Positions 43,922 through 53,952 of a DNA stretch of 64,000 nt are shown in pieces. A program made the position numbers and the translations under genes. The stretch's first letter is position 1. Every line of letters begins with the position of its first letter. The DNA lies in NCBI GenBank assembly GCA_025765615.1, contig JAIVFJ010000014.1, forward strand, positions 1 to 64,000, read 5' to 3'. Origin of the DNA: Zopfochytrium polystomum (taxonomy: Eukaryota > Chytridiomycota > Chytridiomycetes > Chytridiales > Chytridiaceae). The notes under the pieces are model-generated. The model was not told the origin of the DNA. It saw nothing but the letters and a program-made list of their open reading frames with translations, and did not search any database.

Positions 43922-45004
43922 TCACCAGCCGACCACGACGCCCTCCGCCGCCAACAAGCGCCTCTTGACCTCGATGCCACCGCGGAACGAAAACCCGCCC
44001 GCGCCGCCGCCCTTGGCCAGCACGCGGTGGCAGGGCACCAGCAAGGGCACCGGGTTGCGCCCGATGGCCGTCGCCACCGCCCGCACCGCACGCGGCATGC
44101 CGACCGCGCTCGCAATCTCCGAGTACGTCTGCGTCGTGCCGCTCGGGATGTCCCGTAGCGCCGCGTACACCTTGAGCCGCCACGCCTTTGTCGTTGCGGC
44201 CTTGTCGGCGTCGGGGTCGGCGTCGTCGGCGGTGGTGGAGCGGCCGTAGAGGAGGGAGAAATCGACCGGGAGCGAGCGGAGTCGCGCGTCCGCTTCGTCG
44301 ACGAGCGTGAGGTCGCTGTCGACGTGGTCGGCAACGTCTCCGCTGTGTGGTTTCCTGCTTGAAAAGTGCGCGCCCAACGCGCGCACGGCCTCGCCGAGGT
44401 GTCCAACGGCAGCATGCGCATCGGCCTCGCCCGCTTCCTCCCCAAGCTTCACGTCGGTGTCCTGCTTTTCTTCTTGTTTTTCTTCTCCAGCCACATCTTC
44501 AACCAAGTGCAGGCGACAGAGCTCAGGGGCGACCCGCAGCCTTGCCGCGACCGATGCTGTGAGTTTTTTGAGCGTCTCGTCCGTCGTTGGCGGGACGACC
44601 GCATCGTGGAGGTCGTCCGCGGCCAACGAATCAATGAGGCAGACGCCGCGGGGAGTTGCGACAAGGAGGACGCGGATCGAAGGAGAAGGAGAAGAGCAGG
44701 AGGGAGCGACATCGGTGTCATCATGCTCGAAGCGTTTGAGGAGGCCGGAACGAGGAGCGGCGACTCCGACGACGCCGAGGGAGGCAGTGGTGCACCACAA
44801 GTTTATAGGGGTGGCGGTGACGGCGGCTGCGGCGGCGGTGTTGCCAACGTGCGACTTTTTCGTCCCCGCGGCCGTCGTCGTCGTCGTCTTTCCACTCCTG
44901 GCGGTCCCGGCGGCCTTTCGACTGTTCGCCAGGGCGACTTTGCCGCCGCCTCCGCCCCCGCGGTTGTGCCGTCCGAACCGTGTTGTGGTGGGCGCTTTCG
45001 GCAT
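43922..45004 (-). CDS. MGT1: Methylated-DNA--protein-cysteine methyltransferase (O6-alkylguanine repair)
   Basis: Single exon, 360 residues. The C-terminal ~90 residues hold the complete catalytic domain: IPSGTTQTYSEIA (start of the helix-turn-helix), RAVRAVATAIGRNP (Arg finger and Asn hinge region), the active-site PCHRV with the alkyl-accepting cysteine at about 325, and GGFSFRGGIEVKRRLL after it. The protein removes alkyl groups from O6 of guanine in a one-turnover transfer to that cysteine. The N-terminal 250 residues are longer than the usual yeast protein (about 190 in total). They include a basic Gly/Lys/Ala nuclear-like leader, a segment with VLLVATPRGVCLIDSL resembling the ribonuclease-like N-domain, and an acidic insert. 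It is divergently arranged with the HET gene, with 30 bp between start codons. Confidence 0.93.
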   Translation of the reverse strand: MPKAPTTTRFGRHNRGGGGGGKVALANSRKAAGTARSGKTTTTTAAGTKKSHVGNTAAAAAVTATPINLWCTTASLGVVGVAAPRSGLLKRFEHDDTDVAPSCSSPSPSIRVLLVATPRGVCLIDSLAADDLHDAVVPPTTDETLKKLTASVAARLRVAPELCRLHLVEDVAGEEKQEEKQDTDVKLGEEAGEADAHAAVGHLGEAVRALGAHFSSRKPHSGDVADHVDSDLTLVDEADARLRSLPVDFSLLYGRSTTADDADPDADKAATTKAWRLKVYAALRDIPSGTTQTYSEIASAVGMPRAVRAVATAIGRNPVPLLVPCHRVLAKGGGAGGFSFRGGIEVKRRLLAAEGVVVGW

Positions 45005-45034
45005 CTTCTTTGGTTGCTCTTTCTTTTGTGATTG

Positions 45035-48026
45035 ATGGCTTTGGTGGCACTGATGAACGACAACAGCACCCTCGACGTCGACGACGACGGCGCTGGTACT
45101 TCTACTGCCGCACCGTCTGGGCCGACAGGCACAGGCACAGGCACCGCCACCACCACCACCGTCACAGGCTGCGTCAGCACTGCTCCTGCTGCTGCTGCTG
45201 CTGCTGCTGCTCCTGCGGCGGCAATCGCCAATCCAGATGCATCATCATCTGCCCCCCGCCCCCGCATCCCGCGCATCACGCTGCGACCGCACGAGCTCGC
45301 AGTCTTCCGCTCAAAGATCATCCGTGGCATCCCGGACTTTTCCTCCCCCTACTACGCCGTGTCGCACGTCTGGGGACCGAACGCTCGCCTTCACGACCTC
45401 GTCCACCCGACCTCGGGCGACCGGATCGGCGGAATCATCATCGAGTCGGAGGACAAGTTCCACGCCGTGCTCCGCGTCGTCGGAGACTTGGTGGACTCGG
45501 TGGTGTGGTGGGATGTGGTGTCCATCGACCAGGATGACGAGAAGGACAAGTGCGCGCAGGTCAACGTGAGTGTTGTGTGTGTGTTTGAGGAGGTGTTTTC
45601 TTTGGTGAATTTGGGCCAAGCGGATTTATACCCTTTCCCGATAGGTCATGCACGAGATATACAGTCTGGCGCAGGGCGTCATTGTGTTTCTATCGCATGA
45701 GGACTATCAAACGCTGACCAGGCTCACCGAGTATCTCGCCCGGCTGTCTACCACCTCGTTCTCCGCGTCCTTCTCACCTCCTTCGCAATCGGTCGAGGTG
45801 AAACGCCTTGGAGTAACCCGAAAGACCAGATTGGTCGACCAAAGCACTGGCTCACAGGAAGCCCCCGTGCTGCAAAGACCTGGAGTGGCGTCGAGGGCTG
45901 GGGTATGGTTGTCAAAAATAACCGGACTGATGCAGCACCTCAAGTGGCGTTCGAGCCACGACTCGGATAAGTTACCCACCTCTCGGTCGTTTCCCCAACG
46001 CGAGCCTCCCCGGCTCGGGCGACCGTCGCCACAGCCTCCGAAGCCACTACCGTCCCCGCTCCCTGGAACCTATGTCAGCTACGTGCAAGCAACCGTGGGC
46101 CGCACTTTCCACGATCCTTTTACCAGCGCTCCGTCAGGGCTTGGGCGGCCGTCACCACAGCCTCCGGCACGAAAACTGTACCCGTCGCCTGACGCAAACG
46201 ACACCTCTCCCCACCAAGGACCTGCTGGTCGCACATTCTATAATCCTTTTACCAGCACTCCGTCAGGCAACGCGCCATTACTCCAGGCCCCATACTACTC
46301 GGCTTACCCGCGCGCGGTATTACCTGCCCTAAATAACACATACCCGACAGTTCCCCAGTCGGCCGCTGGCCGGACCTTTTACGACCCGCACGGCGTGTCT
46401 TCGGCGGCCCCGGCGCCGTACGCAGCTGCATCATTCCCCGCCGCGTACAAAACGCACCCGACTTTTCCCCAGATGGCCAGCGGTCGGACGTTTTACGACC
46501 CGTTCGGCGGCGGCGGTGGGTCACCGGCACCGTACGCAACCGTGTCATTCCCGATCACCGCTCCATACTCGCCGGCAGCAGAGCCCAGCAGCAGCTCGTT
46601 CGCCGCGCCGCCGCCGCCGGTGGCGGCACCAGCACCCGCGTCGACCGCGTTCTCCCTCGCCTACAACAAGCGCGCGTGGACGTTCCAGGAGAAGCACCTG
46701 GCCCGCGACATTGCCTACTGCTGCGGCTGCGGGTGCGGCGGGGGCTGCGGCGGCGGCGCGGGCGGCGGATCGCGGCTAGCGTGGTGGGGGGAGATTGTGG
46801 ACGCGCTCGAGTCGTGGGACCACGGGGTTGTTGGCGAGCGCGGGGTGTCGCTGGCGGACCTAGTGGCGGTGGCGGCGCCGCGGGCGGTGCGATCGTCGGG
46901 CGGGCTGTTTGGCGGAGCCAAGGGCGGCGGCGGCGAGGGCGACGGCCGGGACGATGGGGACGGGCACGGTGGGGACGACGGCGACCGGATCCGGGCGGTG
47001 CTGGTGGACTTTGCGCGGGAGCCGCGCGCCGCGTCGGTGTCCAAGGACCGCGTGTTTGCCTTTTACCGCCTGATCGCCCCCGAGCTCCGGCTGGACTACG
47101 CCATGGCGGAGCAGGACGCCCTGGACGCCGTGCTCATGGCGCTCGTTCGGCGAGGATGGATTCCGCCGGGCGGGCCGCTCTCGGGAGATAACAGTTTGTT
47201 TTTTTTTTTTCTTTTTTCCTTTTTTTTTCTTCGTACTTTGTTTCTTGGCCCCTTCCACAATGCTCTGTCCCGCCATTTCCTCATCCACCTGATTTCCCCT
47301 TCAGCCGCCCAACCAGCGACCCAACCAGCGTCCGGCGGACGCCCGACGTGGCACCCGACGGGCTGGGCCTCGCTCTACGCGGCGGTAGCGTCGATGCATG
47401 TGCACACGTTCACGGCGCGCGGCGCCGCCGTCTACTTTGACTTTGGCGCTGCTTCGGGTTCGGTGGCAGCGGCGGCGCCGCTGACGGTGCGCGCGGCCGT
47501 GCTGACGACGGCGGCGGTGCGCGCGCGAGCGGGCGCGGCGGCGGCTGCGGACGTCGAGCGGCGGCTGGCGGCCGGCGGCGCGGGGGCGGCGCAGCAGGCC
47601 GCGTTCGACGCCGGGCTGACGATCTGGCGGCACGCGGCGCGAGCGCTGGGCGGCGCCGCGCGCGTCGTCGAGGTGGACGTTGTCGTTGCGCCGGGCGGCG
47701 GGCGGCGGCTGACGTACTATGCGGCTGTTGCCGAGGACGACGACGACGCCCCCGAGGCGGCGGCGGCAGCGGTGGCGGGGGCGGCTGTGGATGCGGCCGA
47801 GCGCGTTGCGGCGGCGACGCGCGGCGGCACGGTGTGCGCTGCCGCGGGACTGTTTGTGGTTGCCGACGGCGGCGTCGGTGGTGGTGGTGCGGCGGATCGC
47901 CGCAAAGTCGTGGTGGGGCGGCTGGACGTGGTGTGCACCGTGCTCGAGCTGGACGGCTCGGCGGTGGTGTTTCCCGGGTTCGCGATGCTGAACGAGATGG
48001 AGCGGGAGGAGATTGTGCTTGTGTAA
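45035..48026 (+). CDS. HET-domain protein with a large repeat-bearing insertion
   Basis: Exons 45035-45565, 45645-47193 and 47305-48026 (GTGAGT, then GTTTGT donors) give 933 residues. HET blocks are all present: YYAVSHVWG (about 106-114), VVWWDVVSIDQDDEKDKCAQ (about 155-175), HEIYSLAQGVIVFLSHED (about 179-197) and NKRAWTFQEKHLARDIAY (about 518-535). Between the third and fourth blocks, normally tens of residues apart, sits about 320 residues of Pro/Ser-rich sequence with four copies of GRTF(Y/H)(D/N)P (near 328, 371, 419 and 456). The C-terminal third is Ala-rich with no recognised domain. HET domains in filamentous fungi trigger cell death on non-self recognition; in other lineages their role is unknown. 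The 5' leader is Ala/Thr-rich. Confidence 0.88.
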
Positions 48027-48459
48027 CTTTTTGCAGGTTTACGATTAGGTGTTTCGAGATTGCTTATCCAACTGGGCTCGCGATCTCGGTGGGGTCTAAA
48101 CGGTCCTCCCCAGTGCTGATTATTTTCGCGGTAGTTGGCCGCAGTTCTTGCAATCAACCGTTTATCTTTTTAACTGTTAACATGAAATCGTTCATCTCAT
48201 ATGCCGTCGCAAACTCTAGTATCTTCTCCCACTGCAAAATAGAGAGAGAGCATCTCTGGATTTCATCAAAATCTTTCAGTACACTTGAATGTCGGGGTTG
48301 GATAAGCCCGCCCCAATACGCTCTTTTCTGCTTCGCGCAAACTGTTTGACCCCGTTGCTGCCCGCCGTACGGGTTTCGAATCCCACGGTAGTTTTTATTT
48401 GACTGCTTTGCCTCCACTCCCTGCCCCCGTGCCCCCGGGGCAGCCACCAACCGGGGGGC
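48027..48459 (-). pseudogene. Possible relic of a BTB-type protein, otherwise intergenic
   Basis: Lower-GC segment. On the minus strand (about 48340-48155) a short stretch reads LSILQWEKILEFATAYEMNDFML, resembling the helices at the end of fungal BTB/POZ domains, then stops. It has no start, partner exons or continuation, so it is probably decayed. It overlaps the 3' flanks of two convergent genes. Confidence 0.3.
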
Positions 48460-48673
48460 TCACGGCACGACAATCGGCACGGGCTTCATCAGCGCGCCCT
48501 CGACGCGCTCAAACACCCTCTCGAGCGACGGCTGGCGCGCGGCGCCGTCGGCCGCGTCGCGCTCGCCGAGGCCGTCGGCGAGCACGTCCTGGACGAGGCC
48601 GGCGTCCGCGGCGTCCGGGCTCGCGGCGAGGCCGGCGGCGGCGGCGGCGCGGAGGCCGGTCTGCGCGGTGGTC

Positions 48674-48705
<32 letters not shown>

Positions 48706-49529
48706 CGTAGCGGGGGTTGCTCTCGCGGGGGTGGTTCCAGCGGCGGTCGCGGTCGGGGTCGGGGTCGCGGGTTGGCCCCTGCGCGGGCGGCGCGAGCGGC
48801 ATCCGTATGCGGCGTCGATTTCGCAGCGGAGCGAGGCGGCGGCGGCGTCGATGCGGCGCTGGACGCGGTCGAAGGCGTCGGAGGGGCGGTGCACGAGGGC
48901 GGCGGGGTCTGGGGGAGGGTGTGAGGCGGCGGCGGCGGCCGGGGCGGCGAGGAGGTTGACGGGGCGGCCGGTGGTGGGGTCGTAGCGGCGGTGGGCGAGG
49001 CGGGCGAGGCAAGTTTCGGGCGAGGCGTCGAGCCATATGACTCTATTTTTTTAAATTTTTTTTTTAAATAGTCGGTGGTTGTTGTCGGCAGTGGGGGTAT
49101 TTACGCGGTTAGTGGGGAAGGGGGAGCGTAATGAACGTTTTAGCGGGGAAGGCTGCAGTACCTGTTCGGGACAATATCGTGCGACGCGAGGAAATCGGCG
49201 TCCTGCCTCGTGTTGGGGAATCCCTCCAGGATCCAGCCTTTCTGGACGCAGTCGGGGCGCTTGAGCCGGCGGATGACCAGGTCCGACATGATGTTGCTCG
49301 GGACTTGATCCCGTGGATGTTGGGGTTGAGTGGGTTAATGGTTGTCAAACAAGAAAAGTTCGATGACGGTGTACATGTGAAGAACGGAAGAATGTGGGGT
49401 GAACGTACCTTCGTCGGGCTTGTGTATGAAAGGGCTCAATTCGTTAGCCCAAACGGAGCGAGAAGAAACTTCTTCCTGCACTATTTTCTCGGGCGAAACT
49501 GGGACGCGAGAACAGCGGATCGTTCAGAT

Positions 49530-49570
<41 letters not shown>

Positions 49571-50784
49571 CACGCGCATCGCCGACAACAACCCCCCCCT
49601 ACCATGCACAAAACCCAGCCTTTCCTCGACCATCTTCGCGACGCTAGACTTTCCGCTTCCTGGCAGACCCTGCAGTAAGATCTTGAACATGCGCGGGGCG
49701 CGGGTCCTCCGCCTCGTTCCGACCCAAGCGGTGACGTCAGCAACGACTTTCTCTGTGGGCGGGGTGCCATCCTCGAGGCATGCGGTGGAGGAGACCCAGC
49801 GGGCGGTTTTTTTGAAGCAGGTGGCGACGGCGGGGAGGTGGCGGCGGTACTGGGCGAGGCGGGAGCGCACCTGGGGCTCCTGGTCGTTGCGGCGGTGGAT
49901 TAGGCGGGCGAGGAGATCGGCGTCGCGGGCCGGGGGCGGGTTGTTGGTAAGGTGGTACAGCTTTTTGGTGAGGGGGTCGACGCGAGTTTGGAGGGCGCGA
50001 TCGATGATGACGGCGTCTGGGATTTCAATGATGACTGGAGGGAAAACGAATAACGAGTTGCGGGGAGGGGGGGATTTCGGTTATTCTTGCTCGAAAGAAC
50101 GAAGCCAAAAAAAAGCTCTGCCTTACCAAAGTGATCGACTACCAGGCCCCGCATCTGCATCGCAAAAGCTTGCTCCCGCGTGCGCGGGAATCCGTCCAAG
50201 ACGAAACCTTTCGTCACGGCGTCGGGCTCCTCCAACCGCTGGGTAACCAGACTCAGCATGATGGCGTCGGGGACCAGTTCGCCCCTTTCGATAAACGGCT
50301 TTGCCTGGTTTCCCAGGCTGGTTTGCCGCTCAATCGCGGTTTGGAGGAGCGCGGATGTGGAAATATGGATGCAGTCGTACAGCTGGGCCACTCTGGCGCA
50401 CTGGCGATGAGGTCGGTCGCGTCATCGTAGAGGCGCAGGGTGTGGCATTTTTGTATTTTAGTGGTGGCCGCACGCGGCAGGGACAAATGCATCGCTTACG
50501 AGGGAGGCAACGCCAGACGAAGGGGGCCCGCAGATCACGATAGACGGAACTTGTTTATGAAAATAGTTGCGTATTGCGTTACTCTACCACAGGGGATCGG
50601 TGACGTAGAAACTACAACTACTACCTTCTGGTTTCTGCAGAGCATCGATCATCCACGCAAGGGGGTCTGCAGGCTTTTCGATGAGTAGCCGTGATAGAAG
50701 CGCATCGAACAGATCGAAGAGCTCATGCCGATCAGCGTATGCGGCGAACGCCTCTATCTTTTCCCTGTCGAGGAGAATATCCAT
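48460..50784 (-). CDS. AK8: Adenylate kinase 8-like protein with two nucleotide-kinase domains (one apparent frameshift)
   Basis: Seven exons: 50784-50625, 50549-50500, 50400-50127, 50034-49603, 49499-49409, 49303-49162 and 49042-48460, about 576 residues. The first ~50 residues (ELFDLFDALLSRLLIEKPADPLAWMIDAL) match the DPY30/RIIa-like start of animal AK8. Domain 1 has GPPSSGVAS in place of the P-loop (the Lys is missing) and GFVLDGFPRTREQAFAM. Domain 2 has an intact P-loop GLPGSGKSS, GWILEGFPNTRQDADFL and VIWLDASPETCLARLAHRRYDPTTG. AK8 proteins are cytosolic and enriched in ciliated or flagellated cells. All splice phases agree except around exon 5, where removing one A/T from a short homopolymer near 49440 restores the frame (PFIHKPDE joining VPSNIM). 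The C-terminus is long and Ala/Gln-rich. Confidence 0.85.
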
Positions 50785-51327
50785 GTGACGTCGAGCGAAC
50801 CAAGGTAACAACTCAAGAGGGCTTTTATGAAATGTTTTCTTTCCCAGACAATTTCCTCAAATTATCCAACTTTCATCCTGATATGAAGTCGCCAAACCGC
50901 ACGACCCTGTAATAACGCCCCAAAATCAAAGCCCATAAAGCCGCAACTCGCCAACTCCATATCTAGCCATTCACAGAGCACACTGGGGTACCAAGAGAAT
51001 CGTCTGGGTACCAAGATTGGCTGGGTTGGTGGGAAAGACCCATTCCAGATTGGGCCAACCCAACACACTTGAGCGTTCTTTCCCGAGCTTCAGTGAAGCG
51101 AATCGGACAAACCGAAAGGGATCGGTCCAGAATGCGAGGTCCCTCGCGATCAAGGTTGGGATACTTCTAGAAACCCTCAGTGCTAACGCCCTTCTAGAGC
51201 ATACTGCGGATCCGAAATAAAGGTTGTCCTTTCTGGAAAGACTGTCCACCTGTCTATTTAAACTGGGAACAACAGCAGTGTTTCACAAGGGAAAAATAGA
51301 AAAATTCACTACCATTCATTCTTCACC
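50785..51327. promoter_or_regulatory. Divergent promoter region between AK8-like and Cys-repeat genes
   Basis: Contains two closely spaced GGGTACCAAGA-type repeats (about 50986 and 51006) and TTGGTGGGAAAG nearby, then TATTTAAA at 51255-51262, a plausible TATA element about 70 bp before the ATG at 51328. Lower GC than the coding flanks. Confidence 0.45.
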
Positions 51328-52450
51328 ATGGTGTTTCTGACCCTCTCCTTATCGGCGGCAGCGCTCCTACTGTCCTCAAAGGTCGCAGCGGCCCCAATGA
51401 ACGAGGCCGTTGTGGATGTGGGGTCCGTTTCGTTTCCTCAATTGGTAAGCGTCGAGGAACACCGCAATCACCCTTCGCAGCCTCCAGCGTGAATTTACGT
51501 CTGACACTCTGAATATGATTGAAAAAAAGGAAACCGAGCTTAGCCGACGCTCCCTTTGGTACAACTCGTATAGTCCGCGGTCGTGCTACTCAAGCTGGAA
51601 GGACCCCACCGGCATCTTCAACGTCCTTTGCCAAACAGGAACCGACCTTGCTGCAACAAAGACGGACCTCGCAGCGCAAGGCATCACCTGCTGGACAGAG
51701 GCACTTTACACTGGTAAGCACGCAGAGGGTGGATGTGGTTGGTGGTGGTGGTGGTTTGTGATGAGAAGAGGGCTTCCCCCCCTTGACCACAGCGCTAAGC
51801 CTCAATCACACCCACACACACACACATACACAGGACAACTCCGGTGCTCCAAGAGCCTCCCATCGTATCTCCCCTACGGCGACCCCCTGAGCTGCTACAG
51901 CGCGTCGAAGGACTACACCAACTTCAAAGTATCCTGCGCGGTTGCGAAAGACGTGTCCGCACTCCAGCAGAGCCTCAAGGCGGGCGGAACATCCTGCAGC
52001 GCCACGAGCAGCGGCGGGTTATCGTGCAAGCTGCCGCAGCCAGCGTACATACCGTCCGCGGATCCGCGAACGTGCGTGAGCGACGACAGCGACGACGAGA
52101 CGTACGGGGTGCGGTGCGGGAGCGCGGGGGACCAGAGTACGGTGCGCGGGTACCTTGTCGGGGCGGGGTACAGCTGCCAGCTGCCGCTGGCAGGGAAGCT
52201 GCTGTTCCGGTGCAAGCACAGCCGGCCGCGGTGGATTCCGGCGTCAGGGCCGAGCGCGCTGAGCTGCTACTCGGACTGGAACGACGCGTCGGCATTCAAC
52301 GTGAGGTGCGACTCGGCGGGCGACTTGCCCGCGGTACAGAAGACACTGGTGGCGTCGGCCAACGGGACGTGCTACAGCGGCTACGACACGACGCAGTTTT
52401 GGTGCCTCACGCCTCGCCCGACTTGGTTGCCGGACTACTCGTGCCCTTGA
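51328..52450 (+). CDS. Secreted protein with four tandem 4-cysteine repeats
   Basis: Exons 51328-51444, 51530-51713 and 51834-52450 (all phases match) give 305 residues. Residues 1-22 form a signal peptide (MVFLTLSLSAAALLLSSKVAAA). The mature protein is four successive ~52-residue units. Each begins at a CY/CV, has a second Cys 13-16 residues later in a (F/Y)xVxC context, a third after an Asp-containing helix-like stretch (DLAATKTDLAAQ, DVSALQQSL, DQSTVRGYL, DLPAVQKTL) and a fourth before a P.(Y/W)(L/I)P closing motif. The four cysteines per unit suggest two disulfides. A final SCP ends the protein. No family is recognised. The size, secretion and cysteine pattern resemble effector or adhesive proteins, but function is unknown. 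Confidence 0.85.
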
Positions 52451-53952
52451 TTCTGCGTGAGAATTGTTGTCACTTATGCGGGTTCGCGCTTTTTTAAATC
52501 TTTCTCCAATTTGCGCACGAGCTCGCTGCGTTCGGTTTTTGTTTTCTGACAAATGCGTCGAAGGCAACAATTAATAAGAAAAGAAAAGAAAGTAATAAAT
52601 ACTTTTGTCGTTGCTTCCGCCTCACGCGCTCCCACTTTGTGTTTTGCACAAGAGTGTGCGTTTGTTGCAGCTACAATGCCGAACCCGCCCGCATCAAAAA
52701 TTTATATTGTTGGAATGGGGGAAAAAGAGATAAATACATGCCAGAGCTGGGTGTGGTGTTGGATCGACAGAGAGAGAGAGAGGGATAGTGCATGTGCACG
52801 TGTGAGCGTGATGAGTGCTCTCGATCCACCCGCTCCAAAGTCATGTCCGTCGTTTCGCGGCTCTCTCTGTCTTTTCTCTCTCTCTCTTTCTCTCTCTCTC
52901 TCCGTCTCTCTTTCCTCTCTCTCTCTATCTCCCCCTCTCTCTCTTTTCTCTCTCTCTCTCTCTCTCTCTCCCTCTCTCACTCTCGTCTCATCCCCCAAAT
53001 TTGTGTCTAACAACGAAAATCGGACAGACCGACGCCACCCAACTGAAATTTCTTTTTTCCTTTTTTTCTGTTTGACGGCTAAGCAACATTCATTGCCTCC
53101 GCCGCCGCAGAGATTGCTTGTCTGCCACTCATTGTTTTTCGAGGCCAAGAGACGGAAGCATTGAGGGGCGGAGTGACTTTTTCCGCTTGTTTGTGTTTTG
53201 GGTTTTCCGTCAAGCCCACAGAGAGACAGAGAGAGAAAAGAGAGAGAGAGAGAGACAGATAGAGCGTGGCGGAAGAAAGATAGAGAAAGAGACAGGAGGG
53301 CAGGAGAGCGTGCGTTCGTTTGGGACGGCCGCCAAAGACCGCATGGGTAAACCCGTCCAACGCCTTCGCCGTTCTCCGCGCGCTCCCGAAGGACGTCGGA
53401 CTGACCGCCCCTATGCGGCCGGTCACAGAGAAAAAAAAGAGAAAGAAAAGGAAAGAAAGTGCGGCGGCACCTGACGAATACAGTAGAAGCAAAAGAACGG
53501 CGACTGTCCCGATCCTTGATAGCCAGGCTGTTTGTTTGAGACCTTTGATCAAACAAGCCTGCGTGCATTCGCTCTGTTCATGGGGGTGTGCGTGCGGCCG
53601 CAATTGGTTGCTGAATTTGGGGAGCGGATGCGCGCGATTTAAAGGAAGACAGAGAAGTGAGAGAGAGAAAGAGAGAGAGAGTGTGAGAGAGAGTGAGAGA
53701 GAGAGAAGAGAGAGAGAGGAGCGGACACAGACGGTAGACAAAGCATGAAACGGAACAACCATAAATACAAGGAGCCGCCGCCCAATGCAAACAAGAGTTG
53801 AAAGAAACTTCCTTGCTGTTCGATACAGCATTTATCCCCCTCCCCCTCTCACTCGACCCCAACTTCAACCTCCCCCTCCACCGTCCGCAACCCTCTGTTA
53901 ACACATCTAACCCCCTCACCTCCTCCTTCCCTCCAGCCCGACTCATCCCTCA
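52451..53952. other. Intergenic region rich in CT/GA microsatellites
   Basis: AATAAA-like sequence near 52593 fits the 3' end of the Cys-repeat gene. Long (TC)n tracts occupy about 52870-52985 and (GA)n tracts 53220-53290 and 53655-53725. Long frames here are repeat translations. Confidence 0.6.

Noticed and set aside
44980..45537. Frames overlapping the start of the HET gene that read into the alkyltransferase region
   Set aside because: They are basic, low-complexity, and conflict with two well-supported genes.
48362..48392. Sequence resembling a tRNA B box (GGTTTCGAATCCC)
   Set aside because: The potential T-arm does not form a proper 5-bp stem with a 7-nt loop and no A box or acceptor pairing was found at the expected distance.
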